Notes: generated by a model not told the origin, from the letters alone. 16,483 nucleotides of DNA from RGIG8775 sp045660295 (GCA_045660295.1 JAZRDN010000041.1:1-16483); one strand, 5' to 3'. Shown: positions 1 through 7,043, counted from the first letter of the stretch. Program-made: numbers and translations.

Positions 1-9
1 ACTTTTTCG

Positions 10-35
10 GTGCGTCTCTCGGGGCGCACTTTTTT
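10..35 (+). terminator. Intrinsic terminator or attenuator hairpin before the lipoprotein gene
   Basis: GTGCG at 10-14 pairs with CGCAC at 25-29, can be extended inward by two pairs, and is followed by six T (30-35). This is the shape of a rho-independent terminator for a gene ending left of the window. Only about six bases separate its T-run from the ribosome binding site at 42-46, so no promoter fits between it and the next gene. Confidence 0.7.
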
Positions 36-51
36 ATTTTTGGAGGATTTT

Positions 52-423
52 ATGAACAGAAAAATTATTAACACCCTTGTTTTATTAGTATCAGTTACAA
101 TTCTTTTAAGCTCCTGCCTTAATCTTGAATTTTTTAACGGCGTGCCTGTAAAATCCGATACTTCCGAAATCACGCAAGATTTGACGGAAACCACTCGTCA
201 GAAAGAAACCGAAAAGGAAACCGAGGCTCAAACAATAAAAGCCACCCCCGAAACCAAGCAAGTAATAAAAAAAGATTTAGTAATAAATAAGAATACGGGA
301 AAATTTCATTCTCCCACCTGTCACTACGTCGATATGATGAACGAGGAAAATAAAAACTTCGTCTCCTCGACCCGTCAAGACCTCGTAGACAGAGGTTATT
401 CTCCTTGCTCACAATGTCAATAA
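52..423 (+). CDS. Small secreted lipoprotein with C-terminal CH-CxxC metal-binding-like domain
   Basis: A 123-residue protein. The start at 52 was chosen over an in-frame ATG at 10 because GGAGG lies at 42-46 and the signal peptide begins exactly here: MNRK, a hydrophobic core, then the lipobox LSSC with the lipidated Cys at residue 22. A Thr/Glu/Lys-rich linker (about 35-75) follows. Residues 75-123 read DLVINKNTGKFHSPTC, then a short spacer and GYSPCSQCQ. This resembles the small Ada-like zinc-binding domain found at the ends of secreted nucleases and ComEC-like proteins, with probable ligands H86, C90, C119 and C122. It should sit on the outer face of the membrane. It converges on mnmG and ends in a clear terminator. 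The target of the domain is unknown; nucleic acid or metal binding is an inference. Confidence 0.85.
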   Translation: MNRKIINTLVLLVSVTILLSSCLNLEFFNGVPVKSDTSEITQDLTETTRQKETEKETEAQTIKATPETKQVIKKDLVINKNTGKFHSPTCHYVDMMNEENKNFVSSTRQDLVDRGYSPCSQCQ

Positions 424-428
424 AAAAG

Positions 429-458
429 AAAGAACAGAATTTATCTTCTGTTCTTTTT
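429..458 (+). terminator. Intrinsic terminator after the lipoprotein gene
   Basis: AAGAACAGAA (430-439) pairs perfectly with TTCTGTTCTT (446-455) around a 6-base loop and runs into TTTTTATTTTT. The flanking A-run also makes it usable in the opposite direction, although the leftward gene mnmG ends about 200 bp away. Confidence 0.9.
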
Positions 459-464
459 ATTTTT

Positions 465-664
465 AACTAACTTTGTGGAGCGATTTGGGAAGGGTCCCAA
501 ACGCTTGCGGGAGCAATTGTTACGGCTACGTACTAAACGCCCCAAGCAGTTACCGCAAACTTCAGTCAGAGGCACAGACTAAAATAAATCTATTCCCCCG
601 CTCCAAAAGTTTTTCGGTTCCTTTTTTCAAAAAGGAACAAAAACGTTCTAATAACTAACTACTA
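465..664 (-). repeat. Module-1 intergenic repeat, copy A (inverted relative to copies B-D)
   Basis: Read on the minus strand, this block matches the module-1 blocks at 2552, 5082 and 6054 over its length. It begins AGTTAGTTAT at the mnmG stop codon, has a hairpin GTTCC/GGAAC around a T/A tract (617-638), the phrase GTGCCTCT, the GGGGCGTTTAGTACG segment, a bulged GCG-TTTGGG hairpin, and ends CTCCACAAAGTTAGTT. It fills the whole gap between the two convergent genes, and its outer end overlaps the last codon of mnmG. The six-base spacing pattern AGTTAGTT occurs at both ends, as it does in copy C. No coding region in it is supported. Confidence 0.85.
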
Positions 665-2533
665 ACTACCAAGAAAAATCAGCAAAACACCTATGTCAGC
701 AGGGCTGACCCCGCTTATACGCGACGCCTGACCGAAGGTCTGCGGACGAATTTTTGACAGCTTCTGTGCCGCCTCGATACGCAAGCCTTTTATAATCGAA
801 TAGTCGATATCCTCGGGAAGTCGGCGGTTTTCCAGCTTCTCGGCGCGCGCCACCTCGGCAAGCTGCTTTTTGACGTAGCCCTCGTACTTAACGGCAACCT
901 CAAGCGCTTCGCGCTCGCGGAGCGTAAGCTCGGGACGACCCGCGTCAAGCTCGGCAAGCTCGTCGTAGGTTATCTGCGGACGGCGCAAAAGGTCGGCAAG
1001 CGAGATGCCGCTGGACACCTCGGGCAGTTCCCTTTTGGTGAGAAATCCGTTGACCGCCGCGGGCGAAAGATGCGTTTTTTCAAGTCTCTCGCGCTCGCCC
1101 TCAATGCGCTCCTGCTTCAAAAGAAAGCGCTTGTACCTCTCCTCGCTCACAAGCCCCACCTTGTAGCCAGTGGGCGTAAGGCGCGCGTCGGCGTTGTCCT
1201 GACGCAAAAGAAGCCTGTATTCCGAACGCGAGGTCATCATTCTGTAAGGCTCGGCTGTTCCCTTTATCACAAGGTCGTCGATAAGCGTGCCGATGTAGCT
1301 ACCCGCTCTGGGAAGTATCATAGGCTCCTCGCCCTTTATCTTGAGCGCGGCGTTGACACCCGCCACAAGACCCTGCGCCCCCGCTTCCTCGTAGCCCGAC
1401 GTGCCGTTGAACTGACCCGCGCCGTAAAGCCCCGATATCTCCTTGAATTCAAGGGTCGAAAGCATCTGCGTAGGGTTGGCGCAATCGTACTCGATGGCGT
1501 AAGCGTAGCGCATTATCTCGGCGTTCTCAAAGCCCTGCAAGGACTTAAGCATCTGCCTCTGCACGTCTGTGGGAAGCGAGGTCGAAAAGCCCTGAATGTA
1601 CATCTCCTCGTTGTTCTCGCCCATAGGCTCGACGAAAAGCTGATGGCGCTCCTTGTCGGCAAAACGCACCAGCTTGTCCTCGATAGAGGGGCAGTATCTG
1701 GGACCCGTTCCGTGTATTTGACCCGAATAGAGGGCGGAACGGTGTATATTTTCTTTGATTATGCGGTGAGTCTCGGCGTTGGTGTAGACGATGTGGCAGG
1801 GTATCTGCTCCATGCCGTCGAAATAGCCGTCGTCATGGTCGGCGGCGTAGGGCGTGATGTGCTCCTCGCCCCGCTGTTCCTCAAGCACCGAAAGGTCGAT
1901 GCTGGCGCGCTTGACTCTGGCGGGCGTGCCCGTCTTGAAGCGCATCAGCTCTATTCCCTCGCGCCTAAGCGCGTCCGAAAGCCCTATGGCGGGCAAAAGC
2001 CCGTCGGGACCCGCGGCGTAGTTTTTGTCGCCCACGAAAATGCGTCCGTCAAGGTAAGTTCCCGTGGCGATTATGACCGCGTCGCACTCCCAGACCTCGC
2101 CAAGCGAGGTCACGACGGCGTTCACTCTCTTTTTGCCGTCTTTCCCCGCGGTTATCAGGTCAACTATCTCAGCCTGAACCACGCGGAGACCTTCGGTGGT
2201 CTCCAGCGTGTGCTTCATAACGCTCTGATACTTGCGGCGGTCGGCTTGAACGCGCTTGGAGTGTACTGCCGCGCCCTTGCCGAGATTCAGAGTCCTCGAC
2301 TGGAGCGTGACCTCGTCCGCGGCTCTGCCCATCTCACCGCCCAGAGCGTCTATCTCGAAAACCAGATGACCTTTAGCCGTGCCCCCTATGGACGGGTTGC
2401 ACGGCATGTTTGCTATTGAATCCAGCGAGATTGTGAAAAGCGTGGTCTCCACGCCCAGCCTCGCACCTGCAAGAGCCGCCTCGACTCCCGCGTGTCCTGC
2501 GCCGATAACGGCGATTTTTGTGTGTAAGTTCAT
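662..2533 (-). CDS. mnmG: tRNA uridine-5-carboxymethylaminomethyl(34) synthesis enzyme MnmG (GidA)
   Basis: A 623-residue FAD-dependent enzyme of the usual family length. With MnmE it installs the carboxymethylaminomethyl group on U34 of certain tRNAs in the cytoplasm. Visible features are the N-terminal dinucleotide fold GAGHAG (11-16), the conserved CNPSIGG (45-51) with its active-site Cys, GTYLDG (158-163), the family signature GPRYCPSIEDK (277-287) with the second conserved Cys at 281, and AGQFNGTSGYEEAGAQG at about 372-388. The C-terminal MnmE/tRNA-binding helices end in SGVSPADIGVLLIFLG. ATG at 2533 is preceded by AAGGAT. In most Firmicutes this gene lies next to mnmE and rsmG on the same strand. 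Here it is 7.7 kb from rsmG, on the opposite strand, downstream of PBP2 and flanked on both sides by repeats. Identification is secure. Confidence 0.97.
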   Translation of the reverse strand: MNLHTKIAVIGAGHAGVEAALAGARLGVETTLFTISLDSIANMPCNPSIGGTAKGHLVFEIDALGGEMGRAADEVTLQSRTLNLGKGAAVHSKRVQADRRKYQSVMKHTLETTEGLRVVQAEIVDLITAGKDGKKRVNAVVTSLGEVWECDAVIIATGTYLDGRIFVGDKNYAAGPDGLLPAIGLSDALRREGIELMRFKTGTPARVKRASIDLSVLEEQRGEEHITPYAADHDDGYFDGMEQIPCHIVYTNAETHRIIKENIHRSALYSGQIHGTGPRYCPSIEDKLVRFADKERHQLFVEPMGENNEEMYIQGFSTSLPTDVQRQMLKSLQGFENAEIMRYAYAIEYDCANPTQMLSTLEFKEISGLYGAGQFNGTSGYEEAGAQGLVAGVNAALKIKGEEPMILPRAGSYIGTLIDDLVIKGTAEPYRMMTSRSEYRLLLRQDNADARLTPTGYKVGLVSEERYKRFLLKQERIEGERERLEKTHLSPAAVNGFLTKRELPEVSSGISLADLLRRPQITYDELAELDAGRPELTLREREALEVAVKYEGYVKKQLAEVARAEKLENRRLPEDIDYSIIKGLRIEAAQKLSKIRPQTFGQASRISGVSPADIGVLLIFLGS

Positions 2534-2551
2534 TTTTTATCCTTGGTTAGT

Positions 2552-2739
2552 AGTTAGTTTATGTGTCGTTAGGGGTGACGGGGTCGCTTTTTTGAAAAAA
2601 AGCTCCGCAAAAAACTTTTCTTTAGGGGTTATTGGTTTGTGTCTGTGCCTCTATCGGCGATTTGTGCTGACTGCTTGGGGCGTTCAGTGCGCTGACGGAA
2701 GAATAGCTCCCGCAAGCGTTGGGGACCCCTTCCCCAAAC
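2552..2739 (+). repeat. Module-1 intergenic repeat, copy B
   Basis: Begins with AGTTAGTT 19 bp before the mnmG start codon (upstream of the gene). It shares with copies A, C and D the A/T-rich hairpin (2586-2603, outer pairs decayed here), AAAACTTTTCTTTAGGGGTTATTGG, GTGCCTCT, GGGGCGTT and the hairpin GCGTTGGGG/CCCCAAACGC (2716-2741). It lacks the terminal ACAAAGTTAGTT end and runs instead directly into module 2. The gap 2534-2997 (464 bp) holds only this and module 2; I see no gene there. Confidence 0.85.
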
Positions 2740-2933
2740 GCTCCAGCGGCGAAGGCGCCGCAACCCTTTAGGTCAGCGCCCTATTATTTGCAACACATAT
2801 TATGCCGCATCTCACTCGTCGGCTAAACACCGACTCGTTGGCTTTTGGTGATATAAACAATACTTTAGAGCACCAAAAGCAAAGGAGTTCTCGTCGAGAG
2901 AACGACTGATGGCAACGACCGCTATGTTTGCAC
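2740..2933 (+). repeat. Module-2 intergenic repeat, copy B
   Basis: A 194-bp block that matches 6231-6424 at the same length with 7 mismatches by my count (about 96% identity). It contains three hairpins: GCGGCG/CGCCGC near its left end, GTCGG-CTAAACA-CCGAC at 2818-2834, and GTTCTC/GAGAAC near 2887-2903. It ends in GACCGCTATGTTTGCAC, followed by a degenerate GGAACGCTGACCAATTGG linker (2941-2956). The minus-strand reading frame through it is not supported by a ribosome binding site or by a recognisable family. Confidence 0.85.
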
Positions 2934-2997
2934 GCACGTGGAACGCTGACCAATTGGCTTGACCGAAACTTTTGGGGCATTGGTACAGTGCTAAGAG

Positions 2998-5058
2998 TTA
3001 TTCAGCCTCATTGACTCCGTAGAAAGTCTCAAACACCGCGGCGGCGATGCCCGAGCAGTAGAGTCCCGAAGCGCCGCCCTCAAGCACCGCCGATATGACT
3101 ATCTGCGGGTCGTTGTAGGGCGCGGCGGCTACGAAAAGTCCGTTGTCGTTGGCGGCATTTGTCTGCGCCGTACCCGTCTTTCCGCCCACCTGCACGGGGA
3201 CGTTCTTCATATACGTGGACGCAGTGTAGCTGTTATAAATCATACTCCGCATACCCTCCTTGACCACCGACAGCGAGTAACTGCTTATCGGCGTACTGCT
3301 GACCACGTAGGGGGTGTATTTCTCAATAATATCGTCGGTGTAGTACTCTCGCACCGAGTCAAGAATGTGCACGTTATATCTCGTTCCGCCGTTGAGAAGC
3401 GTGGAAACGTAGTTCGAAAGCTGAATGGGCGTGAACATGTTGTCCGACTGACCGATAGCCGCGGCAATGGTGTCACCGGGGTACCAGTTGCCCATTCCGT
3501 GAGCCGCGCGGTACTCCTCGCCCGCGAGGATTCCAACCGCCTCGCCAAGCTCGATTCCCGTCTTTTCGCCAAGTCCGTATATCTTGCAATACTCGTTCAT
3601 CTTGTCGATGCCGAGCCTGTATCCCATCTCGCAGAAGAAGCAGTTGCACGACACAGTTATTGCCTGCTTGACGTCAATACTTCCGTGCGCGTCGGGGTGC
3701 ACCCAACACTTTAGTCCATACGAGCTGTATCGAGTGTAAACGCCCGAACAGTGGACTGTCGAGCCTTCGTTTATCATGCCCTCCTCGAGCGCCGCCACCG
3801 CCATTCCCAGCTTGAAGGTCGAGCCGGGGGTATAAGTTCCGTAAAGCACGCGGTTGGTAAGCGGCTTAGCCGAATCGGCGAGCAGGGCGTTGTAATTCTC
3901 GTTGTAGGTGGTCAGGTCGTAAGTCGGGTAGGACGCAAGCACCAGAACGCCGCCGTTTGACGGATCCACGGCGGTAAACGCGCCCGCTTCCTCTGCCTTG
4001 CAGTACGTCTTGGCGAACTCTTTGAGGGCGTCCTCAGCCGCCACCTGCAGGTCGATATCTATGGTCAGCCAGACGTCCTTGCCGGGCGTCGGCTCTTTTA
4101 TCACGGTCTGGCTGATTATCTTGCCGTCGGCATCCTCGACAATCTCCATACTGCCGTCCACGCCGCGCAGATACTCCTCAAACAGCGACTCAACGCCCGA
4201 AATGCCCACCAGCGCGTTTATGGGATATCCCAGCTCGGTATAATAGTCAAGCGTGTCGGCGGTGATGTAGCCCACGCTTCCGAGAATGTGCGAAAGGTAG
4301 CCGGGGTAGTTGTACTGTCTCTGCTGGCTCTGCGGAAAGATTATGCCCACGGCGTTCTTCTCGCGGACGTAAGCCACCGTCTCAAGCGGAACGCTGTCGC
4401 AGAGGACGTAGGGGGCGTACACGCCGAAATCCTCGGCGTCCATGTTATATCTCAGCCGCACTATGGCGTCGATCTCAGCGTCGGTGTAGCGCCTGTTGCC
4501 AAGCTGATCCTCGGCAAGCAGGGCGTATTTTTTTATGTATTTTGAGATAATATCCTCGGGCTTTTCCACCGTTTCCGTCCACTCGCGGCGGTCAAGCACC
4601 GTCTGATAGGTCTTGTAAGTCTTAGATGATGTGTCCGAAAGCTCCGCGCTCGGCTTCAAGTAAGGATAACTGCCCTCAAACGGGAAGTGGTCGTCGGCGT
4701 ACTCGGGGGTGAATTTAAGCTCGTCATCGCTGTTCTCCATATTCTCAAGCGCGTCGAGAGCCACCAAAAGCGTGCGGTTATTCTCGTGGGTGTCGCCCGG
4801 CATAGACCAGTAGTTAAAGGTCATTGAATAAGCCTCGCGCACCGTGGCGATTATCTTGCCGTCGCGGTCGCAGATGTCGCCGCGCTTGGCGGGAATCGTG
4901 ACGGTGTACTGATAGGTGTTTCCGTCGTAAAGCCTGCCGCTGACCCTCTCTTTCAGCGAAAGCTCGTACCCAAGAAGCCTTACCGTGTACACAAGGCAAA
5001 GAAGGCAGAACACGCTAAACAAGGCTATATATCTTTTATTAAAGCTGCTCTTTTGCAT
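2998..5058 (-). CDS. mrdA: Class B penicillin-binding protein, PBP2/MrdA type
   Basis: A 686-residue D,D-transpeptidase that cross-links peptidoglycan on the outer face of the membrane, probably in the rod elongation complex. A short cytoplasmic N-terminus and one membrane anchor (about 10-30) precede the dimerisation domain, which starts near IPAKRGDICDRDG (55-67). The transpeptidase domain carries all three catalytic motifs: STFK with nucleophile Ser413, SCN at 470-472, and KTG at 627-629. No PASTA domains follow, which argues against the SpoVD/PBP2x group. Start ATG at 5058 has AAGGAG 8 bases upstream. MreD is the next gene upstream on the same strand, the usual mreD-mrdA arrangement, but a 466-bp repeat block separates them. 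Several extra Cys residues (435-475) surround the SCN motif. An elongasome role is inferred from the neighbour. Confidence 0.93.
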   Translation of the reverse strand: MQKSSFNKRYIALFSVFCLLCLVYTVRLLGYELSLKERVSGRLYDGNTYQYTVTIPAKRGDICDRDGKIIATVREAYSMTFNYWSMPGDTHENNRTLLVALDALENMENSDDELKFTPEYADDHFPFEGSYPYLKPSAELSDTSSKTYKTYQTVLDRREWTETVEKPEDIISKYIKKYALLAEDQLGNRRYTDAEIDAIVRLRYNMDAEDFGVYAPYVLCDSVPLETVAYVREKNAVGIIFPQSQQRQYNYPGYLSHILGSVGYITADTLDYYTELGYPINALVGISGVESLFEEYLRGVDGSMEIVEDADGKIISQTVIKEPTPGKDVWLTIDIDLQVAAEDALKEFAKTYCKAEEAGAFTAVDPSNGGVLVLASYPTYDLTTYNENYNALLADSAKPLTNRVLYGTYTPGSTFKLGMAVAALEEGMINEGSTVHCSGVYTRYSSYGLKCWVHPDAHGSIDVKQAITVSCNCFFCEMGYRLGIDKMNEYCKIYGLGEKTGIELGEAVGILAGEEYRAAHGMGNWYPGDTIAAAIGQSDNMFTPIQLSNYVSTLLNGGTRYNVHILDSVREYYTDDIIEKYTPYVVSSTPISSYSLSVVKEGMRSMIYNSYTASTYMKNVPVQVGGKTGTAQTNAANDNGLFVAAAPYNDPQIVISAVLEGGASGLYCSGIAAAVFETFYGVNEAE

Positions 5059-5081
5059 GACTCTTTCTCCTTTGTGTTTAT

Positions 5082-5286
5082 AGTTAGTTTATGTGTCGTA
5101 GGGGTGACGGTTTTTGTTCCTTTTTGAAAAAAGGAACCGAAAAACTTTTCTTTAGGGGTTATTGGTTTTAGTTTGTGCCTCTGCCCATAGTTTGCGACAA
5201 CTGCATGGGGCGTTTAGTACGCTGACGGAAGAATAGCTCCCGCAAGCGTTGGGACCCCCTTCCCCAAACGCTCCACAAAGTTAGTT
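5082..5286 (+). repeat. Module-1 intergenic repeat, copy C (complete, both AGTTAGTT ends)
   Basis: This is the clearest full-length copy, bounded by AGTTAGTT at 5082-5089 and 5279-5286. Inside are the hairpin GTTCC/GGAAC (5116-5137), CGAAAAACTTTTCTTTAGGG, GTGCCTCT, TGGGGCGTTTAGTACG, GCTCCCGCAAGCG and the bulged hairpin near 5246-5272. Its left end lies 24 bp before the PBP2 start codon, just outside the ribosome binding site. It is closest in sequence to inverted copy A. Confidence 0.87.
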
Positions 5287-5308
5287 TTAAGTTGCTAAAA
5301 ATGCGCCG

Positions 5309-5525
5309 AAAGCAAAGGAGTCGGTGTTTAGCCGACGACTGGTGGCAACGACCGCTATGTTCGCACCGCATACGGAACGCTGACCAATTGCCTCCCCCGG
5401 CAGGGGACGACCGTGTTGTTCGCACAAACTCGGAACGCTGACCAATTGCCTCCCCGGCAGGGGACGACCGTGTTGTTCGCACAAGCTCGGAACGCTGACC
5501 TACAGGGCTGTCGCGCCTCCGCGAC
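5309..5525 (+). repeat. Module-2 remnant plus two tandem 57-58 bp module-3 units, copy C
   Basis: 5309-5366 matches the right-hand end of module 2 (AAAGCAAAGGAG, hairpin, ACGACTGgTGGCAACGACCGCTATGTTCGCAC), but with hairpin GTCGG/CCGAC (5320-5336) in place of GTTCTC/GAGAAC. Then come two tandem units (5373-5430 and 5431-5487): CGGAACGCTGACCAATTGCC, hairpin CCCC-GGCA-GGGG, then ACGACCGTGTTGTTCGCAC. A truncated third unit runs to 5500. The block closes with GTCGCG-CCTC-CGCGAC (5510-5525), which abuts the mreD stop codon. The gap 5059-5524 therefore holds only repeats. Confidence 0.85.
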
Positions 5526-6037
5526 TATAATAGCTTACACAGCTTTTTTACAGGAATATAAAGTGCCGCGCCGAGTATGAGCGTACCCACAAGCTCGGGG
5601 ACGAGGGTTTTGAATATCAACATCCATAGTTGAAGCTCGCCCGAAAAAAGCACCGCGCAGAGAAGCGAATAGGCGCTCTTGACCACCGCTGCGCCCGCAA
5701 CGTACAGGCACCAGACGGCAAACTTGCCCGCGAAAAAGCTCTCCACAAGCATTCCCGCCCCCACGCCCACAAGCATGTAGAGAAGCGGAAGAAAAGCCGA
5801 GCCCACGTCGCCCATGGCGTAAGCTACCACGCCGCCCGCCACGCCGAACAAGCCGCCCTTCTCAGCTCCGCAGAAGTAGCCCGCACCCAACGCCAGCAAA
5901 AGCACAAGGTCAGGAACCGCCCCAAGGGGGCGAAGAACTGCCAAAAAGGACGTCTGCAACAGTGACGCCGCGAATATTATAATGAAATATATCAGCGCCT
6001 TGCGCAAAAACAGCGCCGCGTCTCTGCTCAGCTTCAT
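5525..6037 (-). CDS. mreD: Rod shape-determining protein MreD
   Basis: A 170-residue, almost entirely hydrophobic protein with five to six predicted membrane segments (about 14-30, 36-55, 60-76, 80-100, 108-130 and 140-162). The family pattern LQTSFLAVLRPLGAVPDLVL (27-46) and the following GAGYFCGAEKGGLFGVAGG are typical of MreD, the membrane subunit of the MreBCD-PBP2-RodA elongation complex. ATG at 6037 is preceded by AAGGAG. MreB and MreC are not in the window; they would be expected to the right on this strand but are not there, so this is a broken-up mre cluster. It is the first gene of a possible mreD-mrdA-mnmG leftward series, but long repeat blocks separate the members and no promoter is obvious. 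Confidence 0.88.
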   Translation of the reverse strand: MKLSRDAALFLRKALIYFIIIFAASLLQTSFLAVLRPLGAVPDLVLLLALGAGYFCGAEKGGLFGVAGGVVAYAMGDVGSAFLPLLYMLVGVGAGMLVESFFAGKFAVWCLYVAGAAVVKSAYSLLCAVLFSGELQLWMLIFKTLVPELVGTLILGAALYIPVKKLCKLL

Positions 6038-6053
6038 GGTCTCTCCTTTTTGT

Positions 6054-6230
6054 AGTTAGTTTTATATGGGGGTTTTGCGCCTTTTTGGAAAAAGGCGCCC
6101 CAAAAACTTTTCTTTAGGGATTATTGATTTTGGTCTGTGCCTCTATCAGCAATTTGCGCCGGCTGCTTGGAATGTTTAGCGCGTAGCCGTGGCAACAGCT
6201 ACCGCAAGCGTTTGGGTCCCTACCCAAATC
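6054..6230 (+). repeat. Module-1 intergenic repeat, copy D
   Basis: Starts with AGTTAGTT 17 bp before the mreD start codon. The first hairpin is GCGCC/GGCGC around TTTTTGGAAAAA (6077-6098), where copies A and C have GTTCC/GGAAC: both sides of the stem have changed. CAAAAACTTTTCTTTAGGG, GTGCCTCT and the hairpin GCG-TTTGGG/CCCAAA-T-CGC follow. The right terminus is replaced by module 2, as in copy B. Confidence 0.85.
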
Positions 6231-6424
6231 GCTCCAGCGGCGAAGGCGCCGCGGCCCTTTAGGTCAGCGCCCTATTATTTGCAACACATACTACGCCGCA
6301 TCCCACTCGTCGGCTAAACACCGACTCGTTGGCTTTTGGTGATATAAACAATACTTTAGAGCACCCAAAGCAAAGGAGTTCTCGTCGAGAGAACGACTGA
6401 TGGCAACGACCGCTATGTTCGCAC
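6231..6424 (+). repeat. Module-2 intergenic repeat, copy D
   Basis: Near-identical partner of 2740-2933, in the same orientation, with 7 differences in 194 positions by my count. It includes GCGGCG/CGCCGC, GTCGG-CTAAACA-CCGAC (6309-6325) and GTTCTC/GAGAAC. Together the two copies flank mreD and PBP2 as long direct repeats. Confidence 0.85.
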
Positions 6425-6611
6425 AAACTCGGTACGCTGACCAATTGCCTCCCCGGCAGGGGACGACCGTGTTGTTCGCACAAACTCGGTACGCTGACCT
6501 ACAGGGCTGTCGCGCCTCCGCGACCTGACCAATCGCCCGCCCCGGCGAGGGGCTGACCAATTGAAAGGGGGAACGCATAGTTCCCCCTTGGTGTACCCTC
6601 GTTCGAGGGGT
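6425..6611 (+). repeat. Hairpin array with GCTGACC linkers (module 3 and relatives)
   Basis: Five hairpins in a row, most of them separated by a CTGACC linker, usually CTGACCAATTG or CTGACCAATCG. They are CCCC-GGCA-GGGG (6451-6462), GTCGCG-CCTC-CGCGAC (6509-6524), GCCCC-GGCGA-GGGGC (6539-6553), a perfect 10-bp stem AAGGGGGAAC/GTTCCCCCTT (6565-6589), and CCCTC-GTTC-GAGGG (6596-6609). The last two could stop transcription of the leftward fragment at 6635 but lack a T-run. The region 6038-7192 contains this array, modules 1 and 2, one gene fragment, a promoter, a terminator and decayed repeats. Confidence 0.8.
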
Positions 6612-6634
6612 GGATTATTAAATTTACGACCTTA

Positions 6635-6829
6635 TCAGTCAGCGGTCATAGCCTGAATCTTGAAGTTATCGAACTTTGTACCAAAGTCTACAACGTCACA
6701 GAATCTGAATGTGAACGCGTCGCCGTAGCCCGCATCGTTGTAATCAAAGGTACGAACCGATCCGATGGGCTTACCGTCAACAGTATAGTTACCATCGTCA
6801 TCGGAAGTATCGACAGAATTACCCACCAA
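6635..6829 (-). pseudogene. C-terminal fragment of a secreted beta-sandwich-type protein
   Basis: The frame gives about 64 residues from a TTG, or about 77 from the preceding stop codon. The text GKPIGSVRTFDYNDAGYGDAFTFRF, continuing to the end KFDNFKIQAMTAD, looks like the last strands of a concanavalin/LamG-like or carbohydrate-binding domain, where DNFKI is a common closing strand. An acidic DTSDDDGN stretch sits near the start. No ribosome binding site fits the TTG. A second overlapping frame opens with ATG at about 6863 (MGDSAPFADLPWW) and runs about 57 codons, which suggests that one frame was split by an indel. A good leftward promoter lies just upstream. I read it as a truncated gene that kept its promoter; a genuine small protein is possible. 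Confidence 0.4.
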
Positions 6830-6882
6830 GGCAAGTCCGCAAAAGGCGCAGAATCCCCCATAACGGTGGTTTTACATAGTAT

Positions 6883-6911
6883 ATTTTATCACATTTTGCC
6901 CTATTAGTCAA
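6883..6911 (-). promoter_or_regulatory. Leftward sigma-A-type promoter
   Basis: On the minus strand, TTGACT (6911-6906) is followed after exactly 17 bases by TAAAAT (6888-6883): five of six matches in each hexamer. It lies in an AT-rich stretch and points at the fragment ending at 6635. No other gene start lies within 800 bp downstream. Confidence 0.65.
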
Positions 6912-7010
6912 CCGACTGCCCACAAAAAAACTTTAAAAAGCAAAACTTTGTAAAAAATGCCTATTTTCCACCCTCTTTTTTGTGCACTATGTTCGCGCAA
7001 CAGCCCGCGC

Positions 7011-7043
7011 AAAAAGTAAAGGCGACGGTGTTTAGCCGTCGCC
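7011..7043 (-). terminator. Intrinsic terminator for the DUF378 gene
   Basis: Read leftward, GGCGACGG pairs with CCGTCGCC (7043-7021) around the loop CTAAACA, followed by TTTACTTTTT (7020-7011). A GC-rich 8-bp stem plus T-tract is a textbook intrinsic terminator. Its loop is the same one seen in the module-2 repeats. Confidence 0.8.

Noticed and set aside
1070..2419. 449-codon frame antisense to mnmG
   Set aside because: It lies wholly inside a certain gene on the other strand, has no family resemblance and no ribosome binding site. Long antisense frames are common opposite genes with biased third positions.
2925..2945. Possible eighth parS (CGCACGTGGAAC)
   Set aside because: Only one arm fits the consensus; the other arm is unrelated. 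It lies in a module-2 tail whose sister copy has no CACGTG.
5168..5482. Minus-strand frames in repeat blocks (also near 2768 and 6259) with recurring CEQHGRPLPG text
   Set aside because: The recurring peptide is just the translation of the 57-bp DNA repeat. The stems vary by paired base changes, which fits structure rather than protein.
5373..5500. Tandem 57-58 bp units as a CRISPR array
   Set aside because: Only two full units, no unique spacers between conserved repeats, and no cas genes. The units are continuous repeats with an internal hairpin.
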